DNA of 64,000 bases, from the NCBI RefSeq assembly GCF_024494355.1, contig NZ_JAKNQY010000023.1, positions 38,360-102,359 of the forward strand, read 5' to 3'. The stretch's first letter is position 1. Each line of letters opens with the position of its first letter. Origin of the DNA: Pseudomonas sp. Q11. Lineage in GTDB: Bacteria; Pseudomonadota; Gammaproteobacteria; Pseudomonadales; Pseudomonadaceae. The notes under the pieces were generated by a model. The model was not told the origin of the DNA and made no database searches. It was given only the letters and a program-made list of their open reading frames with translations. Below are positions 1-8,052 of the stretch, one piece after another. Both the position numbers and the translations under genes were made by a program.

Positions 1-2
1 TG

Positions 3-419
3 GCCGAACCTGGATTACCGGCAGCATTGCCGGAACTGGAGAAAGGCTGGATCGCGGTCGTGGCGTTGAAAAACGATGGCAGCACCATCAATGGAAAATC
101 CAACTATTGCGGCGTCGCAGCCGCCTGGTGCATCGCCGTACCCGGCGGCGACGCAGGTCCAGAGGCAGGCCTGCTTACAGTGGGCAAGGATGGCCGTTAC
201 GTGCAAACCGCCGGCACATCCCCGGCCGCTGCGTTGGTCAGTGGCGCACTGGCTGCACTGCAAAGCCTCTACCCGCAGCTCAACGCACAGCAAGTGCGCG
301 AACATCTGCTGGCGACAGCAAACCGCACTGGCATCTACGCCAACAGCGAAGCCTACGGCAGAGGGTTGATGGACCTTGAGGCTGCCGCGCTACGCGCTCC
401 TGAACAAATGGCTGATTGA
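3..419 (+). CDS. Subtilisin-like serine protease (S8), C-terminal part
   Basis: This frame is open from the window edge, so the gene is cut at its 5' end and only about 138 residues are visible. The segment GTSPAAALVSGALAAL carries the GTS motif around the catalytic serine of S8 (subtilase) peptidases, followed by the usual helix and a stretch resembling the end of the S8 fold (QQVREHLLATANRTG, then YGRGLMDLEAA). The catalytic Asp and His must lie upstream of the window. The protein ends only about 35 residues after the S8 fold, so there is no autotransporter beta-barrel on this side. In proteobacteria such proteins are usually exported proteases. A small lipoprotein gene follows 102 bp downstream on the same strand and may be co-transcribed. 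The family call is confident; the substrate is unknown. Confidence 0.8.
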   Translation, partial: AEPGLPAALPELEKGWIAVVALKNDGSTINGKSNYCGVAAAWCIAVPGGDAGPEAGLLTVGKDGRYVQTAGTSPAAALVSGALAALQSLYPQLNAQQVREHLLATANRTGIYANSEAYGRGLMDLEAAALRAPEQMAD

Positions 420-521
420 AACCCCGCGCCCCGCTCGCTCACGACATCCAGGACACATTCTCCGCGAACCCCGTAACGGCAGGACGCCTAATGCTCGCGG
501 ACGTCAAAAAAGGAAACCATC

Positions 522-653
522 ATGTCGCACAAACTGACTTTAGCCACCACCCTCATCCTGTCCCTGCTGCTGGGCGGATGCATGAAAATTCCCGAAGAGC
601 CACCACTGCTGGCGATTGTCGAATCCCCAGCCGCGATGCCTGCAACCTCCTGA
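522..653 (+). CDS. Small lipoprotein, 43 residues
   Basis: A short frame opens with ATG behind an AAGGAAA ribosome-binding site and encodes 43 residues. The N-terminus is a textbook lipoprotein signal: a basic start (MSHK), a hydrophobic stretch and the lipobox LLGGC, with the cysteine at residue 20. The mature peptide would be only about 24 residues, rich in Pro, Glu and Ala. It sits directly downstream of the S8 protease on the same strand, so it could be an accessory or an entericidin-like envelope peptide. No family is recognised. The signal peptide and the ribosome-binding site are the support; function is unknown. Confidence 0.55.
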   Translation: MSHKLTLATTLILSLLLGGCMKIPEEPPLLAIVESPAAMPATS

Positions 654-991
654 TCGCCCGCTTGACCCACCAAGACCCGGGCTCATGCGCGCTTTAGCGC
701 TTGAGCCCCCGCCAGTACGTATTCATGGACGACGGATCGAATGCCGCTATTACGGGTTTATCGGAAGTGGCCTACCGCTTCTGAGACCCTTCTTACAGCA
801 GATTTGTAGGATCCGCCTGATGTTTGAATGGAAAGTGAAAACAGGCTGCAACAACCAGGAAAAAGCGCCAAGCCGGGCGTCAGACGTTGGTAAACGCCCT
901 ACACAATCTGTCCCTCCAAGCCATATTGCCGCGTATGGACAGAGCTCTCTATAGTCCGGGGCGCGATCCGAAATCGTACTGAGAAGCTCAA
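654..991. other. Non-coding stretch with two hairpins
   Basis: No convincing gene lies in these 338 bases. A hairpin with 7-bp arms (679-685 with 702-708, GGGCTCA/TGAGCCC) encloses an inner stem and may end transcription of the lipoprotein gene, although no T-run follows. A second hairpin pairs 875-880 (GGGCGT) with 894-899. The 3' end is the leader of the small DUF6124-like gene. Confidence 0.3.
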
Positions 992-1258
992 ATGCAAACA
1001 CACAATTCGCCTGCCGACCGATACCAACCGCTCAACAGCACACCGGTCCTGGCCATCGACACCGAGACCGATATCCACGACCTCTGCGACGCCGCCGCCC
1101 AAAGAATCCGCGCCTCCAGCGACCTGCTCGAAACCCTTCACTGCCTCTGCTTCAAACATGCCGACGTGAAGGACATCCCCAGCATTGTCCACGCGCTTTA
1201 CCTGCTGGTTCAGGATGGCAGCGAACTGCTGGAGGTGGTGCGGCAGCGGTTGCGTTGA
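992..1258 (+). CDS. Small DUF6124/DUF3077-like protein
   Basis: The 88-residue protein begins MQTHNSPADRYQ and has a helical core (IHDLCDAAAQRIRASSDLLE, then ALYLLVQDGSELLEVVRQRL). It resembles the small cytoplasmic proteins annotated DUF3077 or DUF6124, which are common and often multi-copy in Pseudomonas. No enzyme motif, signal peptide or membrane segment is visible. It lies beside the bacteriocin-immunity pair but on the opposite strand. A second member of the broader group starts at the far end of the window (63928). The function of these families is not established, and assignment to one of the two is tentative. Confidence 0.6.
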   Translation: MQTHNSPADRYQPLNSTPVLAIDTETDIHDLCDAAAQRIRASSDLLETLHCLCFKHADVKDIPSIVHALYLLVQDGSELLEVVRQRLR

Positions 1259-1280
1259 GGGTTGGCTTTAAGTTTTATGG

Positions 1281-1535
1281 TTACCAGACATCCCGGTAAT
1301 CAAAAGACACTTGATAGTCATACATCGATAAATCCAAAGCGTGCTCGAAATGAGGCTGTAGTATCCCAGCCCACTCATTATTTACGTTAAACCCACCCAC
1401 ATTAATATTGTCCTCTACAGGAACCCCAAGAGCATCAAGCACCCAAGGATCGTCGCCGAAATCCTTCGAATACTCACGCCCTTCACCTAGCTCGGTTATT
1501 TTGTCATACCAACTCAACTTCAGCTTTAACCCCAT
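1281..1535 (-). CDS. Colicin E3-type immunity protein
   Basis: The 84-residue protein closely follows the colicin E3/cloacin immunity family: it starts MGLKLKLSWYDK, continues EYSKDFGDDPWVLDALGVP and ends VSFDYRDVW. All three stretches match the E3 immunity protein as remembered, and the length is that of the family. Such proteins bind the C-terminal rRNase domain of the cognate bacteriocin in the cytoplasm and block attack on 16S rRNA. The gene lies 7 bp downstream of the toxin gene on the same strand, the usual toxin-then-immunity order. It looks intact, so it should protect against the adjacent toxin and possibly against related bacteriocins from other strains. Confidence 0.92.
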   Translation of the reverse strand: MGLKLKLSWYDKITELGEGREYSKDFGDDPWVLDALGVPVEDNINVGGFNVNNEWAGILQPHFEHALDLSMYDYQVSFDYRDVW

Positions 1536-1542
1536 ACTTCCC

Positions 1543-2388
1543 TCACAAATATTTTTTTATATTACGATTTGGTTTGGGGCGATCAATTTGCTCGCCCGTT
1601 AAATGATCATAAGAACCTAGATGGCTCCCATCGCTTGCACGGTATGCCTCTAGCTCGCCGTGCATGAAATCCCACTCATAAATAGTTCTCCCTTTTTTAT
1701 CGGTCCAGCGCTCTCGAAAACCACCTCCGCCCTGGCGAGGCGTCTTTTGTTTGGCGATGTTTAAGTCAGAAAACCCAATAATTTCCTCTGTCTTCGGTGC
1801 CCGATGATAATCATGTCCTGCCTCTGGCAGGCCTTTACTCCGAATGCTGAAAACAACATACAACGGCGAAACCCCAGAATCCGCCGGAAACACAAGAATG
1901 AAATCCTTATACTCCGGCGGATAAATCGGGTTAACGATAATGCTGTCCGCCGCCGGCGTCGGGGGAAAGATCCAGATGTGCGGAGCCTGTGGCGCCGCCT
2001 CCAAAGCCGGGATGCCCAACGTTGCGCTGGGGTCCACTGCCGGCGTCCAGATCAACTCGACCCCATCGCCAAACTCCGCCACTTGCTGCTCGCCGCGAGC
2101 CAGGAACGTCACAACGGGAATCATTTCCCAGTCGCGTCGTGTCTGGGTGTTGTAGCCGTACCCCTTGAGCGTTCCGTCAACCTGGGTTTCGACATGCAAC
2201 CGAACCCGGGTGCGAGCATGCTCCAGGGAGCGCAGTTGCTCTTCGGTGTACAAGGAGCCGTCGGCCAGGTTCGTGGGCGCCAGTAATCCCACCAGACCAA
2301 TGAGCGCGCCCGCAGCCACCGGCGCGGTGATCGCGCCAGCCACAGCACCGACGTCGGCACCGATCGAGGCCAGTGCCGCCCCGCTCAA
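1543..2388 (-). CDS. N-terminally truncated S-type bacteriocin with colicin E3-type rRNase domain
   Basis: The reading frame gives at most 281 residues. From about residue 45 (LYTEEQLRSLEHARTRVRLH) to 185 it matches the S-type pyocin translocation-associated domain. The last 60 or so residues match the colicin E3 rRNase: IYEWDFMHGELEAYRASDG contains the Asp, His and Glu of the E3 active site, and the protein ends RPKPNRNIKKYL. Relatives in Pseudomonas carry roughly 100 or more extra N-terminal residues for receptor binding. Here the frame is closed by TAA at 2401-2403, with no ATG before the conserved region. The only early start is TTG at 2388, with a weak TAAGG 10 nt before it. The toxin and immunity domains look intact, so this is either a decayed bacteriocin or one expressed as a short intracellular toxin. 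Domain calls are firm; the start and functional status are not. Confidence 0.8.
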   Translation of the reverse strand: MSGAALASIGADVGAVAGAITAPVAAGALIGLVGLLAPTNLADGSLYTEEQLRSLEHARTRVRLHVETQVDGTLKGYGYNTQTRRDWEMIPVVTFLARGEQQVAEFGDGVELIWTPAVDPSATLGIPALEAAPQAPHIWIFPPTPAADSIIVNPIYPPEYKDFILVFPADSGVSPLYVVFSIRSKGLPEAGHDYHRAPKTEEIIGFSDLNIAKQKTPRQGGGGFRERWTDKKGRTIYEWDFMHGELEAYRASDGSHLGSYDHLTGEQIDRPKPNRNIKKYL

Positions 2389-2538
2389 GGGTGGCGAACC
2401 TTACCGGGCGAACCAAAGCAATACTCAGCAGACAGTTCCTAGACTGCTGTGAGACGTTTCTTCTTTTTCCAACGGCAACGATTTCACCCTAAACTTTCCA
2501 CCCATACAGATGCGCCCCAATACCCCGGAAACCTCGCC

Positions 2539-2892
2539 ATGCACCTCGCCCCAGACTTCCCCGACGATCACGCCATGCGCCAACTCATGGAACTGCTCCA
2601 CGAAGAAATCGGCCTGCCCGAGCGCAAGACCCTTCGACTGGACACGGCGATCAATCTCGATCTTGGCTGCGATGGCGCGGATGCTCGGCATCTGATGGAG
2701 GCCTTGGAGGAGCGGTTCGCCCTCGACCTCATTGACTACGACGCGTACCGCTACTTTCAGCCGGAAGGATTTGATGTGTTTCAAAAGCGCAGGGCCAAGG
2801 GCCGTGGCAGCAAGGTGCCACTGACCATTGGGATGCTCTACAAGGCAATCAAGGCTCAGCGCTGGGAGACGCAGGAAGTGGAAGGGGTGTAG
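2539..2892 (+). CDS. DUF1493 family protein
   Basis: The 117-residue protein (start MHLAPDFPDDHA) carries the pattern LRLDTAINLDLGCDGADA followed by a helical stretch (LMEALEERFALDLIDYD), typical of DUF1493. These are small acyl-carrier-protein-like folds found in gamma-proteobacteria, but the serine used for phosphopantetheine attachment is not evident here. The frame remains open upstream to 2449. The ATG at 2539 was chosen because the family similarity begins there and the upstream residues are low-complexity (RRFFFFQRQRF). It is divergent from the bacteriocin gene; function is unknown. Confidence 0.7.
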   Translation: MHLAPDFPDDHAMRQLMELLHEEIGLPERKTLRLDTAINLDLGCDGADARHLMEALEERFALDLIDYDAYRYFQPEGFDVFQKRRAKGRGSKVPLTIGMLYKAIKAQRWETQEVEGV

Positions 2893-3020
2893 CCGAATGG
2901 CACGCCTTAAGTGGCATTATTCTGGCTGTTTGCCGTGATCTCAGCTGTAATAATGGCTGCTTTCGAGCCGGGAGCAGCACAGCATTGCATCCGCACCCCC
3001 CTCAAAAAAGCCGTCCATAA

Positions 3021-3050
3021 AAAAACCGCCCTAAAAAGGGCGGTTTTTTT
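3021..3050 (-). terminator. Rho-independent terminator of pckA (works in both directions)
   Basis: A perfect 7-bp GC stem pairs 3026-3032 (CCGCCCT) with 3037-3043 (AGGGCGG) around an AAAA loop. It is flanked by five A on one side and seven T on the other. It lies 18 bp past the pckA stop and could also stop transcripts from the DUF1493 side. Confidence 0.9.
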
Positions 3051-3067
3051 CATTCGCGAACCAAGCC

Positions 3068-4612
3068 TTACAGCTGCGGCCCAGCGGCCTTGATCGCGTC
3101 GCTCACTTCAAACTTCTTGAAGTTCTCAATGAACAAGCCAGCCAATGCCTTGGCCGCTTCGTCGTAGGCAACCTTGTCAGCCCAGGTGTTGCGTGGGTTC
3201 AACAAACCAGTATCAACGCCCGGAACAGCCAGCGGCACGTCCAGGTTGATGATGTCCAGGTGCTCGGTTTCCACACCGATCAGCGCGCCGCTCTGGATCG
3301 CCGCGATCACCGCACGGGTGGTCGGGATGTTGAAACGCTTGCCGACACCATAGCCACCGCCGGTCCAGCCGGTGTTGACCAGATAGACCTTGGAGCCGAA
3401 GCCACGGATACGCTTGATCAGCAGCTCAGCGTATTCACCGGCAGGACGCGGGAAGAACGGGGCGCCGAAGCAGGTGGAGAACGTCGACTTGATGCCGCTG
3501 CCCGAACCCATTTCGGTCGAGCCCACCAGTGCGGTGTAGCCGGACAGGAAGTGGTAGGCGGCTTGTTCTTCACTGAGGATCGATACCGGTGGCAGTACGC
3601 CGGTCAGGTCGCAAGTCAGGAAGATCACGGCGTTTGGCTCGCCGCCGAGGTTTTTCGGTGCGCGTTTTTCGATCAGTTCACGCGGGTACGCGGCGCGGCT
3701 GTTCTGGGTCAGGCTGTCGTCGGCGTAATCAGCTTTCTTGGTGACCGGGTCCAGGACGACGTTTTCCAGCACGGCGCCGTGCTGGATGGCTTTCCAGATA
3801 ACCGGCTCGTTCTTCTCGGACAGGTCGATGCACTTGGCATAGCAACCGCCTTCGATGTTGAAGACCACGCCAACGCCCCAGCCGTGCTCGTCGTCGCCGA
3901 TCAGGTAACGGCTTTCATCGGCGGACAGCGTGGTTTTACCCGTGCCCGACAGGCCGAAGAACAGGGTCACATCGCCCTCTTCGCCCATGTTGGCCGCGCA
4001 GTGCATCGGCAGTACGTCAACCGCCGGCAGCAGGAAGTTCTGGACGGAGAACAGGGCTTTCTTCATTTCACCGGCGTAACGCATGCCGGCGATCAGCACT
4101 TTCTTGGCCGCGAAGTTGATGATCACGGTGCCGTCGGAATTGGTGCCATCGCGCTCAGGCTCGCAGACGAAGTTCGGCGCGTTGAGGATCTGCCATTCAT
4201 CCTTGCCACCGGCGTTGTACTGCTCGGGATTGATGAACAGGCAGCGACCGAACAGGTTGTGCCAGGCAGTCTCGGTGGTCATCTTGACCGGCAGGTAGTG
4301 CGCAGGATCGGAACCTACATGCACGTGGGACACAAAACGCTCACGCTCGCCCAGATAGGCTTCTACGCGGTCCCACAGGGCGTCGAACTTGTCGGCCGGG
4401 AACTTGCGGTTGATCGGGCCCCAGGCGATGGCGCCCTGGGTGGTCGGCTCTTCAACGATGAAACGGTCAACCGGCGAACGACCGGTACGATGACCGGTGC
4501 GAACAACCAGCGCGCCAGTATCGGCAAGCTCGCCTTCACCGCGACTCAGGGCTTCTTTGACCAGATCATCGACACTCAGATCGGTGTACACGGCGTTATT
4601 GGCTTGCGTCAT
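3068..4612 (-). CDS. pckA: Phosphoenolpyruvate carboxykinase (ATP)
   Basis: The 514-residue protein catalyses ATP-dependent decarboxylation of oxaloacetate to phosphoenolpyruvate, the first committed step of gluconeogenesis, in the cytoplasm. It shows the family signatures: RTGHRTGRSPVDRF near the N-terminus, the nucleotide-binding loop GLSGTGKTTLSAD near residue 220, and NTGWTGGGYGVGKR in the C-terminal half. The length equals that of other Pseudomonas PckA proteins. The start MTQANNAVYTDLS is the ATG at 4612, with a 178-bp promoter region between it and hslO. It is transcribed alone and ends in a strong terminator. Confidence 0.98.
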   Translation of the reverse strand: MTQANNAVYTDLSVDDLVKEALSRGEGELADTGALVVRTGHRTGRSPVDRFIVEEPTTQGAIAWGPINRKFPADKFDALWDRVEAYLGERERFVSHVHVGSDPAHYLPVKMTTETAWHNLFGRCLFINPEQYNAGGKDEWQILNAPNFVCEPERDGTNSDGTVIINFAAKKVLIAGMRYAGEMKKALFSVQNFLLPAVDVLPMHCAANMGEEGDVTLFFGLSGTGKTTLSADESRYLIGDDEHGWGVGVVFNIEGGCYAKCIDLSEKNEPVIWKAIQHGAVLENVVLDPVTKKADYADDSLTQNSRAAYPRELIEKRAPKNLGGEPNAVIFLTCDLTGVLPPVSILSEEQAAYHFLSGYTALVGSTEMGSGSGIKSTFSTCFGAPFFPRPAGEYAELLIKRIRGFGSKVYLVNTGWTGGGYGVGKRFNIPTTRAVIAAIQSGALIGVETEHLDIINLDVPLAVPGVDTGLLNPRNTWADKVAYDEAAKALAGLFIENFKKFEVSDAIKAAGPQL

Positions 4613-4790
4613 GAGATTCCCCGTCGGCCTGTGGCCGAGTGCTCCAAACGTTTTGTAGTAGGAAGTCGCGCACTACTACCCGAAAAAAGTGGGCCGGATT
4701 ATGCCAGAAAAGCCCAAAAAAAGTAGGGCCCTCCCGTCAGTACGGCGTAAATCCGGCGTTTGCCAGGAGATTTACCTGCGCTGAACCGTT

Positions 4791-5693
4791 TTAGTGACGA
4801 GTATCTGACGGTGTGTCGACACCCGCACCGGCGAACAATTGAGTGATGTCCGCGGCGTCGAACAGGTAGCGCTCGTTGCAAAACTGGCAATCGATCTCGA
4901 TGGCGCCACCATGCTCGATCACCAGTTGCTGCGCATCTTCCAGACCCAGACTGACCAACGCATTGGCGGAACGTTCACGGGAGCAGCTGCATTGGAAGCG
5001 CAACGACTGACCGTCGAACAGGCGCACCTGCTCTTCGTGGTAGAGGCGATGCAGCACGGTTTCATTGTCCAGGCTCAGCAGCTCATCGGCGCGCAGGGTG
5101 CTGGCCAGAGCGGTGATGTGCTGCCAACTGGCGTCACGTTCTTCCGGGTCGCGAAGGCGGTCGGCGGGCAATTGCTGCAGCAGCAGACCGCGGGCGCGCC
5201 GCCCGTCGGCGTAGAGCCAGAAGCGAGTGTTGGTCTGTTGGGACATGACGAAGTAGTTGGTGAAGCATTCAGCCAGCGACGTGCCATCGAGATCGACAAT
5301 GCCCTGGTAGCGCTTGCCGTGGGTTGGATCGACCGTCAGGGCCAGCACACCATCGGGCATCATGTCGGCCAGGGTCGCGTCGGGGGCGATCTGCTCGGCG
5401 TGGTAGCGGGCCAGGCCGCGGATCTCGCGCTCGCTGGAGCATTCGATCATCAGCAGCGGCACCGGGCCTTCGGAACGCGCCTGGAGAATCAGCAAGCCAT
5501 CGAATTTCAAGGTTCCGACCAGCAGCGCCGCAGCCGCCATCAGTTCACCGAGCAGTTGGGCGACCGGTTCCGGATAGGGATGCTTGGCAAGGACTTCGGC
5601 GTAGCTACGCTCCAGCGCCACCAGTTCGCCTCGAGTGTCGCTGTCATCGAAGATGAAGCGCTGGGTGTAGTCGGTATCCGGTAAATCAGTCAT
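4791..5693 (-). CDS. hslO: Hsp33 redox-regulated molecular chaperone
   Basis: The 300-residue protein is Hsp33, a cytoplasmic holdase switched on by oxidative unfolding. The C-terminal zinc centre is clear: a CSC pair (FQCSCSRERS) and, about 30 residues later, CQFC, giving the CxC...CxxC redox switch. The N-terminal half contains LERSYAEVLAKHPYPEPVAQ and LMAAAALLVGTLKFDG. The frame is open nine codons further upstream, but family members begin MTDLPDTDYTQRF, so the ATG at 5693 is preferred. It lies upstream of pckA on the same strand, 178 bp away. The heat-shock gene hslR is 250 bp further upstream, also on this strand; the two are commonly neighbours in Pseudomonas. Confidence 0.96.
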   Translation of the reverse strand: MTDLPDTDYTQRFIFDDSDTRGELVALERSYAEVLAKHPYPEPVAQLLGELMAAAALLVGTLKFDGLLILQARSEGPVPLLMIECSSEREIRGLARYHAEQIAPDATLADMMPDGVLALTVDPTHGKRYQGIVDLDGTSLAECFTNYFVMSQQTNTRFWLYADGRRARGLLLQQLPADRLRDPEERDASWQHITALASTLRADELLSLDNETVLHRLYHEEQVRLFDGQSLRFQCSCSRERSANALVSLGLEDAQQLVIEHGGAIEIDCQFCNERYLFDAADITQLFAGAGVDTPSDTRH

Positions 5694-5828
5694 AAGGTCT
5701 GGTATCTGAGGTGATGACAATTGATGGCGGGCATTTTATGGGCATTCAGGGTGGGTTCCAAGCAAGGCTTGGGTTTGCCTGACGGGACGGCGCTGACACC
5801 TCATCTGAATGTGCAGGCCTGACACATT

Positions 5829-5919
5829 GTGGCGAGGGAGCTTGCTCCCGCTCGGTTGCGCAGCGACCGTAAGATTTTGGGGCGCTGCGCAGCCCAGCGG
5901 GAGCAAGCTCCCTCGCCAC
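5829..5919. repeat. REP-type inverted pair between hslO and hslR
   Basis: Two 24-bp arms, each itself a hairpin (GAGGGAGCTTGCTCCC core), lie at 5829-5852 and 5896-5919 as perfect inverted copies. The same variant recurs at 15163-15253. This is the arrangement called a REP doublet or REPIN in P. fluorescens genomes. Confidence 0.88.
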
Positions 5920-5943
5920 GGATGAGCTCAAATGGCCGGTGCC

Positions 5944-6348
5944 TTATTCGCTATTGCTGCCATGGAACTTGAACAGGTCCCGGCGCTGCTTCTTGCTCGG
6001 CTTGCCGTCGGTGCTGACACCCAGGGCGCCGGCCTTGCGTTGCGCGGCGGCGGTTTCACGCTTGGCGATGCTGGCTTCGGTTTCGCGATACAGCGCCTGC
6101 GCTTCAGGTGCGCCGCGACGCACGATCGACAGAGCCTCGACCACCACGGTCTTTTCATCGAAGCCGGCGCGAATGACATATTCGTCGCCGATGCGAGGCT
6201 CCTTGCCCGGTTTGCAGCGTTCGCCCCGGTGATGGACCTTGCCGCTTTCGATGGCGGTCTTGGCCAGGGCGCGGGTTTTATAGAATCGCGCTGCCCACAA
6301 CCATTTATCGAGACGGACCTTGTCGTCTTCTTCCTTTTTTTGTGCCAC
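5944..6348 (-). CDS. hslR: Hsp15, ribosome-associated heat shock protein (S4 domain)
   Basis: The 134-residue protein has an N-terminal S4 RNA-binding domain (VRLDKWLWAARFYKTRALAK and SGKVHHRGERCKPG) and a basic C-terminal tail (KPSKKQRRDLFKFHG), as in Hsp15. Family members bind 50S subunits carrying nascent chains after heat stress and help recycle them. The start is GTG at 6348: the purine-rich AGAGGA lies a normal distance upstream, and homologues begin at AQKKEED. The frame stays open to a TTG at 6369, but that codon has no such site. It is divergent from rimB, with 234 bp between the starts. Confidence 0.93.
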   Translation of the reverse strand: MAQKKEEDDKVRLDKWLWAARFYKTRALAKTAIESGKVHHRGERCKPGKEPRIGDEYVIRAGFDEKTVVVEALSIVRRGAPEAQALYRETEASIAKRETAAAQRKAGALGVSTDGKPSKKQRRDLFKFHGSNSE

Positions 6349-6582
6349 TGCAATTCCTCTTTCAGTCAATAGTCAGAACTGTACTACCGTTTTTGTCGGG
6401 CGCACGAATCCGGTCTGACGGATAGAATGCCGGCCGAACTGACTTGCGGCCCGGTAAGGGGTCGGTGTCGGTTACGAGCGGAAACAGGTGTGTAGATAAC
6501 TGTCGCCATTTTGTGATTATTCTGCGTGAATACCGCGATTCGCGGGCTCCACGATCCGATGTACTGATCGCAGGTTTTTTTA

Positions 6583-7065
6583 TTGAAGACTTTTGACCAT
6601 CTGACCGTTGTCGGTCTGCGCGAGTGGGTGGCGCTCCCGGATCTGGGTGTCGCGGGCCTGCGGGCAAAAATCGACACCGGCGCCAGCACCTCCAGCCTGC
6701 ACGCCACCGACATCGAGCCGTTCGAGCGCGACGGTGAAAAATGGGTGCGTTTCACCGCGCACCTGGGCACGGTGGTGCAGTTGCGCCATCGCCGCTGCGA
6801 AGCCCCGTTGGTGGCGCGCAAAACGATAAAAAGCTCCAACGGCCACGCTCAGGTCCGCTACGTGATCAGCACGACGCTGGCACTGGGGGATCGGATCTGG
6901 CGAGTAGAGTTCACCCTCGCCTGCCGCAAATCCATGCGATATCGCCTGTTGTTGGGTTCAAAAGCCTTGATCGACGGCCAACTGGTGGTCAATCCAGGCA
7001 TCAAATACGTTCAAGACAAGCCGGTGTTCCCGGTGTCCACTACCTCTGCCACAGGTGTTGCATGA
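6583..7065 (+). CDS. rimB: RimB-type retropepsin-like protease (RimK-associated)
   Basis: The 160-residue protein carries AKIDTGASTSSLHA, whose DTGAS motif is the aspartic-protease signature of the retropepsin-like family often annotated 'ATP-dependent zinc protease'. RYRLLLGSKALIDG near the C-terminus is also family-typical. In P. fluorescens the corresponding RimB has been described as a protease acting with RimK in modification of ribosomal protein S6. The start is TTG at 6583, because homologues begin MKTFD(S/H)LTVVGL and no nearer ATG exists; a CAGG sequence lies upstream. Its stop overlaps the rimK start (ATGA), so translation is probably coupled. No rimA-like gene was recognised upstream, where hslR is divergent. 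Confidence 0.88.
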   Translation: MKTFDHLTVVGLREWVALPDLGVAGLRAKIDTGASTSSLHATDIEPFERDGEKWVRFTAHLGTVVQLRHRRCEAPLVARKTIKSSNGHAQVRYVISTTLALGDRIWRVEFTLACRKSMRYRLLLGSKALIDGQLVVNPGIKYVQDKPVFPVSTTSATGVA

Positions 7066-7967
7066 AGATCGCTGTGCTGTCGCGTAACCCGCGTCTGTAT
7101 TCCACTCGTCGCCTGGTTGAAGCCGGGACCGAACGTGGCCATGAAATGGTGGTGATCGATACCCTGCGCGCCTACATGAACATTGCCAGCCACAAGCCGC
7201 AGATCCACTACCGTGGCAAGCCGCTGGAGGGATTCGATGCAGTGATCCCGCGCATTGGTGCGTCAGTAACGTTCTATGGCTGCGCGGTGCTGCGTCAGTT
7301 CGAAATGATGGGCGTGTTTCCTCTCAACGAGTCCGTGGCCATTGCCCGCTCCCGGGACAAGCTGCGCTCGCTGCAATTGTTGTCCCGCCGTGGGATCGGC
7401 TTGCCGGTGACCGGTTTCGCCCACTCTCCCGACGACATTCCCGACCTGATTGCCATGGTCAACGGCGCGCCCCTGGTCATCAAGGTGCTGGAAGGCACCC
7501 AGGGTATCGGCGTGGTTTTGTGTGAAACCGCGACGGCGGCAGAGTCGGTGATCGAGGCGTTCATGGGCCTGAAGCAGAACATCATGGTTCAGGAATACAT
7601 CAAGGAAGCCGGTGGCGCGGACATTCGCTGTTTCGTGGTCGGCGACAAGGTGATCGCCTCGATGAAGCGTCAGGCCAAACCCGGGGAGTTTCGCTCCAAC
7701 CTGCATCGCGGCGGCAGTGCCAGTCTGATCAAGATCACCCCCGAAGAACGCATGACCGCCCTGCGCGCCGCAAAAGTCATGGGCCTGGCCGTGGCGGGCG
7801 TAGACATCCTGCGCTCCAATCACGGGCCGCTGGTGATGGAGGTCAACTCCTCACCGGGCCTGGAAGGGATCGAGACCACCACGAGCAAGAACGTGGCGGG
7901 GATCATCATCGAGCATCTGGAAAAGAATGGCGGGCCGAACATGACCCGGACCAAGGGGAAGGGCTGA
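7062..7967 (+). CDS. rimK: Ribosomal protein S6--L-glutamate ligase
   Basis: The 301-residue ATP-grasp enzyme adds glutamate residues to the C-terminus of ribosomal protein S6 (RpsF). Visible family features are MKIAVLSRNPRLYSTRRLVE at the start, VIKVLEGTQGIGVVLCET in the ATP-grasp region, GADIRCFVVGDKV, and the metal-binding end VMEVNSSPGLEGIE. The length equals E. coli RimK (about 300). ATG 7062 overlaps the rimB stop by four bases, so the two form an operon. In P. fluorescens, RimK activity is linked to ribosome remodelling during environmental adaptation; that role is taken from the family, not from this sequence. Confidence 0.97.
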   Translation: MKIAVLSRNPRLYSTRRLVEAGTERGHEMVVIDTLRAYMNIASHKPQIHYRGKPLEGFDAVIPRIGASVTFYGCAVLRQFEMMGVFPLNESVAIARSRDKLRSLQLLSRRGIGLPVTGFAHSPDDIPDLIAMVNGAPLVIKVLEGTQGIGVVLCETATAAESVIEAFMGLKQNIMVQEYIKEAGGADIRCFVVGDKVIASMKRQAKPGEFRSNLHRGGSASLIKITPEERMTALRAAKVMGLAVAGVDILRSNHGPLVMEVNSSPGLEGIETTTSKNVAGIIIEHLEKNGGPNMTRTKGKG

Positions 7968-7973
7968 AGAGCA

Positions 7974-8050
7974 GCGGCAAGCTATAAGCTTCAAGCTGCA
8001 AGAGTTAGCCGCCGCTCACTTGCAGCTTAAAACTTGAGGCTTGCAGCTGC
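7974..8050. repeat. Imperfect palindrome between rimK and envZ
   Basis: Two inverted copies of an AAGCTTCAAGCTGCAAG-like unit face each other across about 20 bp, in the gap between two convergent genes. It belongs to a different repeat family from the GAGCxxGCTC elements and may serve as a two-way terminator. Confidence 0.65.
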
Positions 8051-8052
8051 CT

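Noticed and set aside
2389..2460. SOS (LexA) box controlling the bacteriocin gene
   Set aside because: No CTGT-N8-ACAG sequence was found upstream of the possible TTG start.
1..2900. Prophage or genomic island boundary around the bacteriocin
   Set aside because: No integrase, tRNA attachment site or direct repeats are seen; the accessory genes alone are not enough.
2911..3093. 60-codon frame after the DUF1493 gene
   Set aside because: It runs through the pckA terminator and into the pckA 3' end and has no ribosome-binding site.
3260..4726. 488-codon frame opposite pckA
   Set aside because: Antisense shadow of a strongly conserved gene; no motif and no ribosome-binding site.
4699..4890. 63-codon frame between pckA and hslO
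   Set aside because: It overlaps the 3' end of hslO and the pckA promoter and has no coding features.
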